From Microcaldota archaeon (GTDB lineage: Archaea; Micrarchaeota; Micrarchaeia; Anstonellales; Anstonellaceae), in contig JAOAKI010000004.1 of NCBI GenBank assembly GCA_026413765.1, forward strand, positions 185,354-249,353: DNA of 64,000 nt, written 5' to 3'. Shown in pieces: positions 16,622-25,345 of the stretch. Positions within the stretch are counted from its first letter, which is position 1. Each line of letters begins with the position of its first letter. The notes below the pieces were generated by a model, which was not told the DNA's origin, did no database searches, and saw only the letters and a list, made by a program, of their open reading frames with translations. Position numbers and translations under genes: made by a program.

Positions 16622-17245
16622 GCCTTCGCCTGCCAACTTCTCGAGCCTGTCAATTATGTCATTGAGGTCTTGGCCATATGCTGCGCGCACTTTGATGTCA
16701 GAAGACCATGTTGCCTCGATTGGCATTTCTTTGTTGATTGTGATGTTGTGGTCACCAAAGGCTTTCTGGCTGTTTATCTGGATCTTCGCTTTTATAGGAA
16801 CGTTTTCATCCACCCTAAAAATCACTGGCTGCCCAGTAGTGCTTACTGCCACAAGCTGAGTATTTATAGGGATGCTGAACTCAAGCGGCACATCAAAAGA
16901 AGCTGGAAACATGTCACGAATAGGGTAGGTTTTGTTTATCCTGACAGTTGCATACATTGGGGCAGTCATTTTTATGTCCCTGTTTTGGAGTGAGCGCAAA
17001 TCATTTGCAATCCCAAGCAGCTGCTCTTTTTGATGCGCAGATAGCGGCCGCTCAGCAAAAAATGCAAAATAAAAGCTCGCGATAGACACAAGCAGTGCAA
17101 TGAACGCGACAGTAATGGCAAGATTGGATTGCCCATCTTGCCTTTGCTGGCTTGTCTCCTGAGAAGTTGATTGCTGCGCAGATTTTTCGAATGAAGAATA
17201 AGAAGAAGATCCTTTGGAAAAACTGCTTGGGAGATTAGAAACCAT
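16616..17245 (-). CDS. unknown membrane-anchored protein
   Basis: A protein of 209 residues. Residues 1-40 are a serine- and glutamine-rich cytoplasmic tail (SSFSKGSSSYSSFEKSAQQS), residues about 43-65 a membrane helix, and the rest an external domain with predicted beta strands and short repeats of the type IPINTQL and VPIKAKIQI. The start has GGTGGTAAG upstream. No family was recognised. It is convergent with dph6 and overlaps it by six bases. Topology suggests an envelope protein, but this is inference. Confidence 0.55.
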   Translation of the reverse strand: MVSNLPSSFSKGSSSYSSFEKSAQQSTSQETSQQRQDGQSNLAITVAFIALLVSIASFYFAFFAERPLSAHQKEQLLGIANDLRSLQNRDIKMTAPMYATVRINKTYPIRDMFPASFDVPLEFSIPINTQLVAVSTTGQPVIFRVDENVPIKAKIQINSQKAFGDHNITINKEMPIEATWSSDIKVRAAYGQDLNDIIDRLEKLAGEGS

Positions 17246-17317
17246 CTTACCACCTTATATTAAACTTATCATCTGGTTTATAATATTTGGGGATTAACGA
17301 AAAATTTTTAGAGAGTA

Positions 17318-17327
17318 ATTTAAATCT
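17318..17327 (+). promoter_or_regulatory. TATA box of the ferredoxin gene
   Basis: GTAATTTAAATCTT lies about 40 bases before the ferredoxin ATG at 17359. The ATG has its own GGTGAT site, so a short leader of about 15 bases is expected. Confidence 0.45.
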
Positions 17328-17358
17328 TGCCAAAGAATAGCACAACAGGTGATAGCTG

Positions 17359-17637
17359 ATGGCAAAAGTAATTTTCAAATCAGACAATATTGAAGTCGAA
17401 GTCCCTCCAGGAACGCCGCTGGTGCAGATTGCAGAAGACAATGGGGCAAGCATCGCATTCTCTTGCAAAGCAGGCGTGTGTGTTTCTTGCCTCATAAATG
17501 TCAACAAAGGAATGGAGAACTTGTCAGAGAAGACTGAAAACGAGAAAGCGACGCTAGAAGGGTTTGGTGCAAAGCCCAATCAGCGCCTTGCGTGCCAAGT
17601 GACAGTAAACGGCGATGTGGAAATTGAAAACCCATAA
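17359..17637 (+). CDS. [2Fe-2S] ferredoxin (plant/adrenodoxin type)
   Basis: A 92-residue protein with the plant-type cluster pattern: C36-x4-C41-x2-C44 in SCKAGVCVSC and the fourth ligand C79 in RLACQV. Length and fold order agree with the family. It carries electrons between oxidoreductases; the partner is not in this window. The start has AGGTGATAGCTG. A T-run TTTTTTATTCTTTTT follows the stop and probably ends transcription. tRNA-Ser(TGA) lies downstream on the other strand. Confidence 0.9.
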   Translation: MAKVIFKSDNIEVEVPPGTPLVQIAEDNGASIAFSCKAGVCVSCLINVNKGMENLSEKTENEKATLEGFGAKPNQRLACQVTVNGDVEIENP

Positions 17638-17639
17638 GG

Positions 17640-17660
17640 CATTTTTTATTCTTTTTGGTT
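17640..17660 (+). terminator. T-rich terminator after ferredoxin
   Basis: GCATTTTTTATTCTTTTTGG follows the stop. No hairpin is visible; a T-rich archaeal terminator is the simplest reading. Confidence 0.4.
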
Positions 17661-17677
17661 GGAGCGCAAGGATGGAG

Positions 17678-17781
17678 CGCCGACGAGGAGATTTGAACTC
17701 CTAAGCCCGAAAGGGCACCAGATTTCTTGTTTTGCCAACAAGACTCAAGTCTGGCGCATTACCAGGTTCTGCCACGTCGGC
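17678..17781 (-). tRNA. tRNA-Ser (anticodon TGA) with 20-base intron
   Basis: Acceptor GCCGACG pairs with CGTCGGC, and the discriminator is G as expected for Ser. The anticodon stem is CCAGA/TCTGG with loop CT-TGA-G..A. A 20-base insertion at 17724-17743, after position 37, folds into a hairpin (TCTTGTT/AACAAGA). This is the canonical archaeal intron position. The variable arm is long, as in Ser tRNAs (GCCC TTTC GGGC). T-loop is TTCAAAT, normal. Confidence 0.85.
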
Positions 17782-17835
17782 AATTCTTTTATCTAATTAA
17801 AAAGAAGGGTTTAAAACAGAAGCGCAAAAAAAGCC

Positions 17836-18600
17836 TCATAAGTTAGTTGGGAAAGTGCAGTCAAGGAACAGCTCGAAGATGTTGGTCTCGAAATTTTGCG
17901 TTTTTTCGACAAGCTCGCGCAGCGTTAGTCGGTGCTTCTGTTGGACTTTGTTGAGGAATTCGGCGAATGCGTGCGCGTTCTCTTTTGTGGCTTTGTCGAC
18001 GTAGTCTGCATTGAAGTCTGAAAAGAATGGCAAGATGTTATTTACAAACGAGCTTGCCTTCTGCAATCCTATGTAAGCAATTTTCGTATAGTAATAAAAT
18101 GGGCTGAGTGGATGCATGGGCGGCAATGAAGTTTGCACCCTCTTTCTGAATGCAAGAATGATGCCGCCTTTATCATTTGAAACATGCTCAAATGGGTTTT
18201 TGACTGCAAGATGGACAGCGGCATAATCGATTTGCGGCGCCATGCTTTGCTTGCCTGCATGACTTAAGAGCATTTCGCCTTCAGCTGGCGAAAGCAAAAG
18301 TGGGTGGAAATATTTCGCATTTGCCAATCGATAGTTCGGAGGGGCGTATTCTGGGTTTATTGAATATTTCAAAAGAAAGGACAGCTCTTGCTTTGAAAAC
18401 GGCTGCAGAATGAAAAACAAGGGAGAATATGGAATATTCAGTTGGTCAAGCAGCCTGACACCCTTCTCAAGAGCATAAACCGCTTGTCTGACTTCAGATG
18501 GCTCCCTTTCCAAGAGTTTCCTTTTGAAAACTGAGAATCTTTGCAGCAATGTCGGCTTGTGGCTGTGGTTGCTATTTTGGCTGAATTCGTTTTTTTGCAA
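17836..18600 (-). CDS. unknown protein
   Basis: A protein of about 254 residues. The start is uncertain: a TTG at 18600 has GGGGGTG six bases upstream, whereas a GTG at 18609 has no site. The sequence is basic at the N-terminus and has helical segments, including VRQAVYALEKGVRLLDQLNIPYSPL and a tail NKVQQKHRLTLRELVEKTQ. No motif of a known family was found. No signal peptide or clear membrane helix is seen. It lies downstream of the uS10/EF-1alpha operon on the same strand but is separated by an A/T-rich gap of 67 bases. Confidence 0.45.
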   Translation of the reverse strand: MQKNEFSQNSNHSHKPTLLQRFSVFKRKLLEREPSEVRQAVYALEKGVRLLDQLNIPYSPLFFILQPFSKQELSFLLKYSINPEYAPPNYRLANAKYFHPLLLSPAEGEMLLSHAGKQSMAPQIDYAAVHLAVKNPFEHVSNDKGGIILAFRKRVQTSLPPMHPLSPFYYYTKIAYIGLQKASSFVNNILPFFSDFNADYVDKATKENAHAFAEFLNKVQQKHRLTLRELVEKTQNFETNIFELFLDCTFPTNL

Positions 18601-18667
18601 GAAAAACACCCCCTATAAACTATGCCTGAAAAAGTTTAAAAAGTTATAATAAATGGAAGGACAAGAA

Positions 18668-18976
18668 TTATTCCAAACTAATCTTTACTTGCACATTCTC
18701 GGGGACACGCACGCGCATGATTTGCCTCAAAGTGCGCTCATCTCCTGCAACATCAATAAGCCGCTTGTGGATGCGCATTTCCCAATGCTCATAAGTATCT
18801 GAACCATCGCCGCAAGGGCTCCTGCGGGTGACAACAACAAGACGTCTGGTGGGAAGAGGGATTGGTCCTTTGATCTCTACCCCTGTTTGCTTGGCAATCT
18901 CGACGATTTGCTTGCACACCTCTTCAAGGTCTTGCGGACTCTTTCCTATTAGTTTGATGCGAGCTCTTCCCATCAT
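18668..18976 (-). CDS. rps10: ribosomal protein uS10
   Basis: Head protein of the 30S subunit. The sequence matches archaeal S10 throughout: [40 protein letters not shown] and the C-terminal [11 protein letters not shown]. Length 102 is normal. It follows the EF-1alpha gene at 63 bases, the usual archaeal pairing. Start ATG at 18976, with GGTGA six bases upstream; a second ATG follows at once. Confidence 0.97.
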   Translation of the reverse strand: MMGRARIKLIGKSPQDLEEVCKQIVEIAKQTGVEIKGPIPLPTRRLVVVTRRSPCGDGSDTYEHWEMRIHKRLIDVAGDERTLRQIMRVRVPENVQVKISLE

Positions 18977-19039
18977 TTCACCTTGGGCTCCGATTCAAAA
19001 AAAACCGGATGCCCACAAACCTAAAAACAAAAATTCATT

Positions 19040-20308
19040 CTATGCTTTTGGAACCACGTCAAGTACCACTCCTGCCGCAACTGTTTGCCCCATGTCACGA
19101 ATCGCAAATCTCCCCAAGGGTGGGAAATCCTGGAATTTCTCAACAACAACCGGCTTGAGGGGCTTCACTTTGACGACTGCGACATCTCCTGACTTGATAA
19201 AGTCTGGGTTCTTTTGGAGAACTTGGCCTGTCTTTGGATCTTTCTTTTCAAGAATGTCTGTGATTGTGCATGCCACTTGCGCAGTGTGAATATGGAAAAC
19301 AGGAGTATAGCCTTTGCCTATCGCAGTCGGGTGGTCAAGCACGACAATTTGAGCTGTGAATTCTGCAGCAACTTTTGGCGGATTGTTCACAGGACCAACG
19401 ACCTCCCCTCTCTTGATGTCTTTTTTGTCAACGTTTTTTACGTTAAATCCGATGTTGTCTCCCGGTATTGCCTGCTGCAATGGCTGGTGGTGCATCTCAA
19501 TGCTTTTTACCTCTCCTTTTGCGCCAGATGGCATGAAAATTACAGTATCATTGACTTTCAAGACTCCTGTCTCAACTCTGCCCACAGGAACAGTGCCGTG
19601 TCCAGTGATTGAGAACACATCCTGTATTGGGAGTCTGAGTGGCTTATCGATTGGCTTGACAGGAGGCACAAGCTTGTCGAAGGCTTCAAGCAAGGTTGGG
19701 CCTGAATACCATGGCATGTCTTTGCTCCTTTCTTTTATATTTGACCCTACATAGCCAGAAATCGGTATGAACGGTATGTTTTCAATTTTATATCCGATAT
19801 TTTTAAGCAGATTAGAAAGAGCCATTTTTGTCTCTTCAAACTTCAGGCGGTCGAAATTGACCGCATCCATCTTGTTGATGGCGACAATCAGCTGGTTGAC
19901 ACCAAGCACTTTTGCCAAGAATGCGTGCTCTTTTGTTTGCGCCTGCACGCCCTCTTTAGCCGAGCAGACCAGCACAGCTGCGTCTGCCTGCGAAGCACCT
20001 GTGATCATGTTTTTGACGAAGTCGCGGTGGCCTGGCGCGTCGATGATGGTAAAGTAGTACTTTTGGGTGTGGAACTCCTTGTGAGAAAGGTCGATAGTCA
20101 CGCCTCTTTCCCTCTCTTCTTTGAGGGTATCCATTGTGAATGCAAATTCGAAAGTTGCTTTGCCGAGCTTCTCAGCCTCTTCCTTGAGCTTGCGAAGCTG
20201 CTGCTCTGAAAGAGCGCCAGTCTCGTATAATATGCGCCCCACGGTAGTCGACTTGCCGTGGTCGACGTGGCCTATGAAAATCAAATTCAGATGCTCTTTT
20301 TCTGCCAT
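19040..20308 (-). CDS. tuf: elongation factor 1-alpha
   Basis: The GTPase delivers aminoacyl-tRNA to the ribosome. G1 is [10 protein letters not shown]3 is DAPGHRDF, G4 is NKMD; all are intact. Domains II and III follow ([21 protein letters not shown] etc.). Length 422 is that of archaeal EF-1alpha. The start MAEKEHLNL at 20308 is chosen because GAGGTG lies eight bases upstream and the longer frame has none. It forms an operon with uS10. A TATA box lies around 20386-20396. Confidence 0.97.
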   Translation of the reverse strand: MAEKEHLNLIFIGHVDHGKSTTVGRILYETGALSEQQLRKLKEEAEKLGKATFEFAFTMDTLKEERERGVTIDLSHKEFHTQKYYFTIIDAPGHRDFVKNMITGASQADAAVLVCSAKEGVQAQTKEHAFLAKVLGVNQLIVAINKMDAVNFDRLKFEETKMALSNLLKNIGYKIENIPFIPISGYVGSNIKERSKDMPWYSGPTLLEAFDKLVPPVKPIDKPLRLPIQDVFSITGHGTVPVGRVETGVLKVNDTVIFMPSGAKGEVKSIEMHHQPLQQAIPGDNIGFNVKNVDKKDIKRGEVVGPVNNPPKVAAEFTAQIVVLDHPTAIGKGYTPVFHIHTAQVACTITDILEKKDPKTGQVLQKNPDFIKSGDVAVVKVKPLKPVVVEKFQDFPPLGRFAIRDMGQTVAAGVVLDVVPKA

Positions 20309-20385
20309 TATAACACACCTCACCATTTGACGACTAAAAAACTTCGGCCAAAGATTAAGCCCAAGCGCAGTTATTATATTGGATT

Positions 20386-20396
20386 ATTTTATAAAT
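20386..20396 (-). promoter_or_regulatory. TATA box of the EF-1alpha/uS10 operon
   Basis: ATTTATAAAAT on the minus strand. The transcript would start near 20364, giving a leader of about 55 bases before the EF-1alpha ATG. Confidence 0.5.
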
Positions 20397-20419
20397 GTTT
20401 CTTCGGTAGAATCGAAAAA

Positions 20420-20875
20420 TTACTTTTTGGCCTTGAAGTTTCCACGCGGCTTTGGGATTTTAAGCTCTGGGTAAATTTCCTGGAGAAGAAGAGGGTCGAG
20501 GTTGGTTTTGAACCCGAGCTTATCCAAAACTAGCTTGACAAGATAGTTTTCCGCAAGCGGAAGATGCTGCTCGGACGGGCATGCGGAAAGAAGCTCTGCC
20601 TTGAACTCCGAAGGCTTCAATGAGGAGAAAATTTCGGAAAGAGAAGAGAAGCTTTTGCGCTTTCCTTTTGCAAGCTTTTCCGCCAGTGCATCAATTTTTG
20701 CATGGTCAATGCCTGCAAACTGATAGCTCTTGAATGAAAGGGTGCTTTCAATCGAAGCAAGAATGGCAGCAACCTCTTGAGGAGTGGTTTTTTCATCCAC
20801 TGAAAGCTTTTTGACAACCACCCAGTCTTTATATCGAGCAGTAAAAATAACCTCTCCAGAAGAGCTTTCCATCAT
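20420..20875 (-). CDS. unknown archaeal protein next to eL40 (DUF2666-like?)
   Basis: A protein of about 151 residues from ATG at 20875 (MMESSSGEVIFTARYKDW), whose start has GGTGA upstream and follows the eL40 stop by a few bases. The opening strand EVIFTARYKDWVVVKKL, then PQEVAAILASIESTL, then the KLVLDKLGFKTN tail may belong to the small archaeal family DUF2666, but I am not certain. It is co-transcribed with eL40 by spacing. A ribosome- or translation-linked role is an inference from its neighbour only. Confidence 0.55.
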   Translation of the reverse strand: MMESSSGEVIFTARYKDWVVVKKLSVDEKTTPQEVAAILASIESTLSFKSYQFAGIDHAKIDALAEKLAKGKRKSFSSLSEIFSSLKPSEFKAELLSACPSEQHLPLAENYLVKLVLDKLGFKTNLDPLLLQEIYPELKIPKPRGNFKAKK

Positions 20876-20880
20876 TTCAC

Positions 20881-21033
20881 CTACTTCTTGACACGGATGT
20901 CTTTCCTCTTGGGCCTTAAGTACGGGGACCCACATTTCCGGCATTTTTCGACGTTTCTCTTGTTTCGTGCTTTGCATTTTCTGCAGATGAAAATGTTTGA
21001 AATCGCGGCATCTGCCTCAGGAAACTTTCCCAT
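20881..21033 (-). CDS. rpl40e: ribosomal protein eL40
   Basis: A frame of 51 codons reads MGKFPEADAAISNIFICRKC and continues CKARNKRNVEKCRKCGSPYLRPK. The pair C-x2-C and C-x2-C (CRKC, CRKCG) is the eL40 zinc ribbon. Length 50 is right for archaeal eL40. The start has GGTGA six bases upstream. Because it is short it is easily missed in automated calls. It heads the small operon with the unknown protein that follows. Confidence 0.9.
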   Translation of the reverse strand: MGKFPEADAAISNIFICRKCKARNKRNVEKCRKCGSPYLRPKRKDIRVKK

Positions 21034-21119
21034 CGGATTCACCTTTTCAGGATTTCATTTAATTAAGGTTTAAAACTGTATGCCTAAGAAGAAAATAAGT
21101 ATAAGGATAAAAAATGGTT

Positions 21120-21207
21120 GCCCCTGTAGCTCATCGGTAGAGCGGTTGTCTTGTAAAATGAAAAGCAGGAAAACAACAGGTAGCGAGTTCAATTCTCGCC
21201 GGGGGCT
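21120..21207 (+). tRNA. tRNA-Thr (anticodon TGT) with 16-base intron
   Basis: The acceptor is GCCCCTG/CGGGGGC with discriminator U, as in archaeal Thr. The anticodon stem is GTTGT/ACAAC with loop CT-TGT-A..A. A 16-base insertion at 21156-21171 lies after position 37, the canonical archaeal intron site. T-arm GCGAG TTCAATT CTCGC is normal. CCA is not encoded. Confidence 0.9.
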
Positions 21208-21228
21208 TTTTGCATGCTTTGTAAAATT

Positions 21229-22944
21229 CTAGATGATGGACTTTTGCTTGCCAAGCAAGATCGCATTCTGAAGTAAGTCCCAAAAAAAGAAGAACGCAAG
21301 CACCAGCGCAAGCTCATCTACGAACAGGAAGACTCCGGGCAGAGAAAGGCTGATGACGAGCTCGTTGATCAATGTGGAAGCCACTACTAAGAATATGATG
21401 ATTGCAAAGTCCCTCAATATCTTGCTTTCGACTGATGCGTTTTTCTTGTGCCGCGCGATTGTCGCAGAAAGAAGATCAAGGACAGGCTTTACATCGCGCA
21501 AGATGCCTACTGCAAGATAGGAAAGCAAAAGTATGCCGATAGTAAGCAGTGAGGCTTTCAGCAAAGAGGCCTCGTTTGGAAAGCCTTGCAACAAGAATGA
21601 AACCGATGAATGGGCAGCAACAATCATTACAATTATTGCGGCAACCCAGCCGACCCTGTTTTTGATGCAAGACCAGCAAATATGCGCAACCTTCCAGAAT
21701 GTGCCTTGGTATGAAAAGTCCCGCAAAAGCCCGGAAAGATAAGTTGAAACCGAAAATGAGGAGCGCTGCAGGAAAAGCGGCATGTGGCTCAAACCAAACT
21801 CAAGCAACTCCTTTTGCCTGTCCAAGAGGAAAGATGAGACTGCGGCGCTTGCAATGACGCTGAACGAGCCAATCGCCAAAAGCAGCGGCCGGATGTCAGG
21901 CGGAGCTACCGATGCAATAAGGAGGGAGAATTCTCCCAAAACGACCATTGCGCTTGCTCCAAAAAGCGAGCTCTTTGAGCTTGAGCCTGTCGCAAAAAGA
22001 AGCCACAGCACAGAAAAGAAGCAAACAACAAGGAAGGCGAAAAAGAACGAAAGCGCAAGTGGAAAGTTGCTGACGATTGCCAACGGATCCACTTGCATCC
22101 CTAAAGAAAGGAAAAATAGGGAAGCAAAAGTGAGAAGTAGAGGCCTTATTGTTCTCTCAATCCTTCGGGAGTGTGGCACTGAAGAGATTATGCTTCCTGC
22201 AAGAAACGCGCCAATTGAGGGAGAAAGGCCTATTGATTGGGAAAGCAACGCCATGAACATGCAGAGGGAAAACGAAACGAAAATCATCAGTTCCATGTTA
22301 AATGAGGAGGTGAGGCGAGTGATTGCCTGTGCTGCAGGCTTCCTGAACAGAATATAGAAAGCTCCAAGAAGGCCAAATGAAAACAAAACTGAGATCAACT
22401 TGTCCTCTATTGTGGGAAGGCGGTCGCTAAAAGAAAGCGATGAGAAGAAAGTAAGCGCGGCGACTGCGATGAAATCTTCTACGATAAGCATCGAAAAGAG
22501 TAGAGGCATCAGTTTGTTTTTCGCCATGCCTTTCTCAATTGTGATTTTGTAAAGCAAAGTCGTGCTTGTGATAGAGATCATGGCGCCCAAAAAAAGTGCG
22601 GCAGTGAAATCAAGCCCGAAATAGAGCGCAACTTCGTATCCTGCTGCAAAAAGTATCGCCATCTTAAAGATTGTGATAAAGGTTGCCCTCAAGCCTGCCT
22701 TCAAGATTCGCGACACTGAGAACTCGATGCCTATCGTGAACAACAGGAGTATTGCGCCAAGCTGCGAAAACAGCTCAATGATTGTATCATCTTTGACAAA
22801 GCCAAGCATGTTTGGACCTGCAATAGAGCCAAGAAGCAAAAGCCCAACGACATATGGCTGCTTGAATTTGGTGGAAAGGATGGTTCCAAATAGGGCAAAG
22901 ATTATGAAGAATGAAAGCTGCACTATGATGGCATCGCTATGCAT
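21229..22944 (-). CDS. monovalent cation/proton antiporter (CPA2, KefB/NapA-like) with membrane C-terminus
   Basis: A 571-residue protein with about 12 membrane segments in the first 380 residues. The CPA2 core is recognised from FALFGTILSTKFKQPYVVGLLLLGSIAGPNML and FTIGIEFSVSRI, with the unwound helix region SQSIGLSPSIGAFLAGSIIS. Function is exchange of Na+ or K+ for H+. Instead of the usual cytosolic RCK domain the C-terminus carries further membrane helices (RVGWVAAIIVMIVAAHSSVS, IIIFLVVASTLINELV). The start MHSDAIIVQ at 22944 has AGGTAAT upstream and lies four bases after the preceding stop. Confidence 0.85.
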   Translation of the reverse strand: MHSDAIIVQLSFFIIFALFGTILSTKFKQPYVVGLLLLGSIAGPNMLGFVKDDTIIELFSQLGAILLLFTIGIEFSVSRILKAGLRATFITIFKMAILFAAGYEVALYFGLDFTAALFLGAMISITSTTLLYKITIEKGMAKNKLMPLLFSMLIVEDFIAVAALTFFSSLSFSDRLPTIEDKLISVLFSFGLLGAFYILFRKPAAQAITRLTSSFNMELMIFVSFSLCMFMALLSQSIGLSPSIGAFLAGSIISSVPHSRRIERTIRPLLLTFASLFFLSLGMQVDPLAIVSNFPLALSFFFAFLVVCFFSVLWLLFATGSSSKSSLFGASAMVVLGEFSLLIASVAPPDIRPLLLAIGSFSVIASAAVSSFLLDRQKELLEFGLSHMPLFLQRSSFSVSTYLSGLLRDFSYQGTFWKVAHICWSCIKNRVGWVAAIIVMIVAAHSSVSFLLQGFPNEASLLKASLLTIGILLLSYLAVGILRDVKPVLDLLSATIARHKKNASVESKILRDFAIIIFLVVASTLINELVISLSLPGVFLFVDELALVLAFFFFWDLLQNAILLGKQKSII

Positions 22945-22948
22945 TTTA

Positions 22949-23947
22949 TTACCTGAAAAGCTTTGATAGCAAAGCAAGCTTTATTAGCTTGCCAGCAGGG
23001 AAAATGGAGAGTTGCTTTTGGGCAGAGGAACAGAACGCAAGCCATTTTTGAAGCTGCTTTTTTACTGCAAGCTTCCGCAAGGCTTTGCTTTGCCCGAAAA
23101 GCTCAAGATAAAGCAGTGGCGGCAGATGCTTTTGCAGAATCTCCTTAAGCCTGCTTTGGTTGTCTTTTTCTACCTTTTCGATTAGCATCTGCGCCTGCTT
23201 GAGCTGCTCCTCAGTAATCTTCAGCTGCTGCAATACCTCTTCTTTGTTTTTGATTACCAGCTGCTCGCTTTCAGTTTCCTCTTTTTCTTGTGGCGTCTTG
23301 ACTTGAAGCTGGACTGCAGGCTGCGGCATGAAAAGCTTGGCGAATTCCTCCTTTTTTTCCGACTCAGCATGCTGCTGGCTTGATGCACAATAAAGCAAAA
23401 GAGGAGAAAGGGAATTCTGGAGAATCCCGCTCACAACTGCCTGCTGCCCATCTTGCGGGATCAAAAGCTCTTGCTGCTGCTTATGTTTTTCAAAAAACGT
23501 CTGCGAGCGAGCAGATTCGATTTGGCTTTCTTTCATGTCCTCATTGTAAAAGCTCCATATGACATGCGAAATGTCTGTTTCTTTTTCCTGAGCTGCCTGC
23601 TTTTGGACGCTTTCGATCAGCGCTTTGCTTTTTTCCTCTACCGTTTTTGCGCTCTGCACCTCAGAAAGCTTCATGGCATTCTTCACATATCTTGCCGCAT
23701 TTTCATAGCCCCAGACAAAAGAAGCGGCGTATATTGCATTCTGGGTTCCAGGTGTCAGGGTGGAGAGAAAATCGGCAATGCCGTGCTTTTTGAACGAGCG
23801 CTCCACTATCGACATGAGGCTTTCTGCATCTTTTGAGTCAGAAATCGGAATAATTTCTGGGAAAGCAGATTGTAGGAATTGCCTTTGCATTGATGTTTGC
23901 TCCTCGTTTTCTTTCTTTTTGTGCATCTGCATCTGGAAAATAAACAT
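22949..23947 (-). CDS. unknown Gln-rich coiled-coil protein
   Basis: A 332-residue protein rich in K, E and Q. Predicted helices dominate, with a long coiled coil around residues 225-275 (EEVLQQLKITEEQLKQAQMLIEKVEKDNQ). The tail ends PAGKLIKLALLSKLFR. No family was recognised, and there is no signal peptide. A TATA-like CTTTTATTAT lies about 25 bases before the ATG, so the message may be leaderless. Its stop is inside the spacing of the antiporter start, so the two are probably co-transcribed. A link to the antiporter is possible. Confidence 0.5.
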   Translation of the reverse strand: MFIFQMQMHKKKENEEQTSMQRQFLQSAFPEIIPISDSKDAESLMSIVERSFKKHGIADFLSTLTPGTQNAIYAASFVWGYENAARYVKNAMKLSEVQSAKTVEEKSKALIESVQKQAAQEKETDISHVIWSFYNEDMKESQIESARSQTFFEKHKQQQELLIPQDGQQAVVSGILQNSLSPLLLYCASSQQHAESEKKEEFAKLFMPQPAVQLQVKTPQEKEETESEQLVIKNKEEVLQQLKITEEQLKQAQMLIEKVEKDNQSRLKEILQKHLPPLLYLELFGQSKALRKLAVKKQLQKWLAFCSSAQKQLSIFPAGKLIKLALLSKLFR

Positions 23948-23994
23948 ACGAAAAGGATGGCAGGCTGAAAATAATAAAAGTTCCGGTCAAGAAA

Positions 23995-24095
23995 TGCGGA
24001 GAGGAGGATTTGCTCTCAGATTGATTGAACCCCCGCAGCCACTAGGGCACAGGGTCCTAAGCCCTGCGCATTTGACCAGGCTCTGCCATCTCCGC
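23995..24095 (-). tRNA. tRNA-Leu (anticodon TAG) with 15-base T-loop insertion
   Basis: The acceptor is GCGGAGA/TCTCCGC with discriminator A; anticodon stem CAGGG/CCCTG with loop CT-TAG-GA. A long variable arm supports Leu. The T-stem GGGGG/CCTCC is intact, but the loop between them is 22 bases (24008-24029) instead of seven. Removing 15 bases, for instance 24011-24025, restores TTCAAAT. No intron in the anticodon loop. Compare tRNA-Leu(GAG) at 27790, which has the normal loop. Confidence 0.85.
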
Positions 24096-24193
24096 AACAT
24101 AAAGATATGCAAAAAGATTGTTAAAACATTTGCGGTTTTGGCGGAAGGCAATACATTAAAAACACTGCATCTGAATCAGATAGTGGTGAGAAG

Positions 24194-25342
24194 ATGAGGT
24201 GGGTTTTGCTTGCGATTCTGTTTTTTTCGCTTCTTGGATGCGCGCAAAAGCCCTCTGCCCAATTGGAAGAGCCCAAAGCAGAGCCCATTCCAAATATGAC
24301 ACAAAACCAGACGCCTACAACGTCGGAATTATGCCATGGGAACATAGTCCAGAAAGACGAGTGCTACCTCAGCCTTGCCGAAGCAAAGGCAGACCCGCAA
24401 TTGTGCAAACGCATCTATGCGATTGACAAAATGGATGAATGCTACTTTTTGTTTGCCAACAGCAGCATTCAATATTGCGATATGATATCCAGCAAAGAGA
24501 TGAAAGAAGCCTGCCTTATGCAAAACGCAATAAGGCTAAAAGATGAAAAGGTTTGCCAAAGGATACAAGACAGCCAAAAAAGAACAGAATGCCTATCCAA
24601 AATTTTGCCCCACTGCCTTCTTTTGAACATTGAAGAGCGCCCGCTTTGCCTGGCACTTGAAAAGAAAGACTATACAGAATGCCAGGGCGGATTCGACTGC
24701 TTGTTGGCATATGCGAAGAACACCTCTGATTTGAGAGCATGCTATGCTGCAAAGGAAGAGAAGGAAAGGCTGCTTTGCTTGGCAATAGTCAAAAACTCTG
24801 CTGACGAGTGCATGCAAGCAAAGCTTGAATCAGTAAAGGACTGGTGCGCCCTTGCTGCCTCAAAGGAGATTGGCGATGTGGAAGGCTGCCAGCTGATCAC
24901 GAAAGGGACAAGCTACAGCAACGAATGTTACCAGTTTTTCGCAATTAAGATGCAGGACAGCAGAATATGCCTCAAGGCAGCGCCAGAAGAAAAAAGAGAT
25001 GAATGCTTTGTGAATTATGCTGCCAGGACAAAGAATGTGTCTGCATGCAGCAGGGTGATTGAATCCCTTGCCAAGATATCCTGCTATTACAAGGCTGCAA
25101 GAGAAAACGGGATGCCTTCGCTTTGCAATCCTCTTGAGACTGGAAGACTGCGGCAGGAATGCTACTCTTTGAGCATATTCGGGGCGGTTGTGCCGCAACC
25201 GGCAGACTGCTTTTATGTAGAAAGCATTGAATGGAAAGATAAATGCTTCAAGGAAGCTGCAGTAAGAACAGCAAACAAAAGCCTCTGCCAGCAGATTTTA
25301 GGCAGCGAGGACAGAAAGGATTGCGAAAGCTCGTTTGAATAA
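24194..25342 (+). CDS. lipoprotein with about ten Cys-containing helical repeats
   Basis: The start MRWVLLAILFFSLLGC carries a lipobox with the lipidated C16. After a P/N-rich linker the rest of the 382 residues is built from repeats of the type C-x9-C-x4-A near ECYFLFANSS, ECLSKIL, RLLCLAIVKN, ECYQFFAIKMQD, ECFVNYAARTKN, SCYYKAAREN and KCFKEAAVRTAN. Two cysteines per repeat could form disulfides in a helical array. This resembles Sel1/TPR-like solenoids but with Cys. Function not known; probably a cell-surface protein. Convergent with uS2, separated by only three bases. Confidence 0.65.
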   Translation: MRWVLLAILFFSLLGCAQKPSAQLEEPKAEPIPNMTQNQTPTTSELCHGNIVQKDECYLSLAEAKADPQLCKRIYAIDKMDECYFLFANSSIQYCDMISSKEMKEACLMQNAIRLKDEKVCQRIQDSQKRTECLSKILPHCLLLNIEERPLCLALEKKDYTECQGGFDCLLAYAKNTSDLRACYAAKEEKERLLCLAIVKNSADECMQAKLESVKDWCALAASKEIGDVEGCQLITKGTSYSNECYQFFAIKMQDSRICLKAAPEEKRDECFVNYAARTKNVSACSRVIESLAKISCYYKAARENGMPSLCNPLETGRLRQECYSLSIFGAVVPQPADCFYVESIEWKDKCFKEAAVRTANKSLCQQILGSEDRKDCESSFE

Positions 25343-25345
25343 GGC

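Noticed and set aside
23995..24095. tRNA-Leu(TAG) as a pseudogene
   Set aside because: All stems are intact and three different tRNAs show the same type of change, so decay is not the best explanation.
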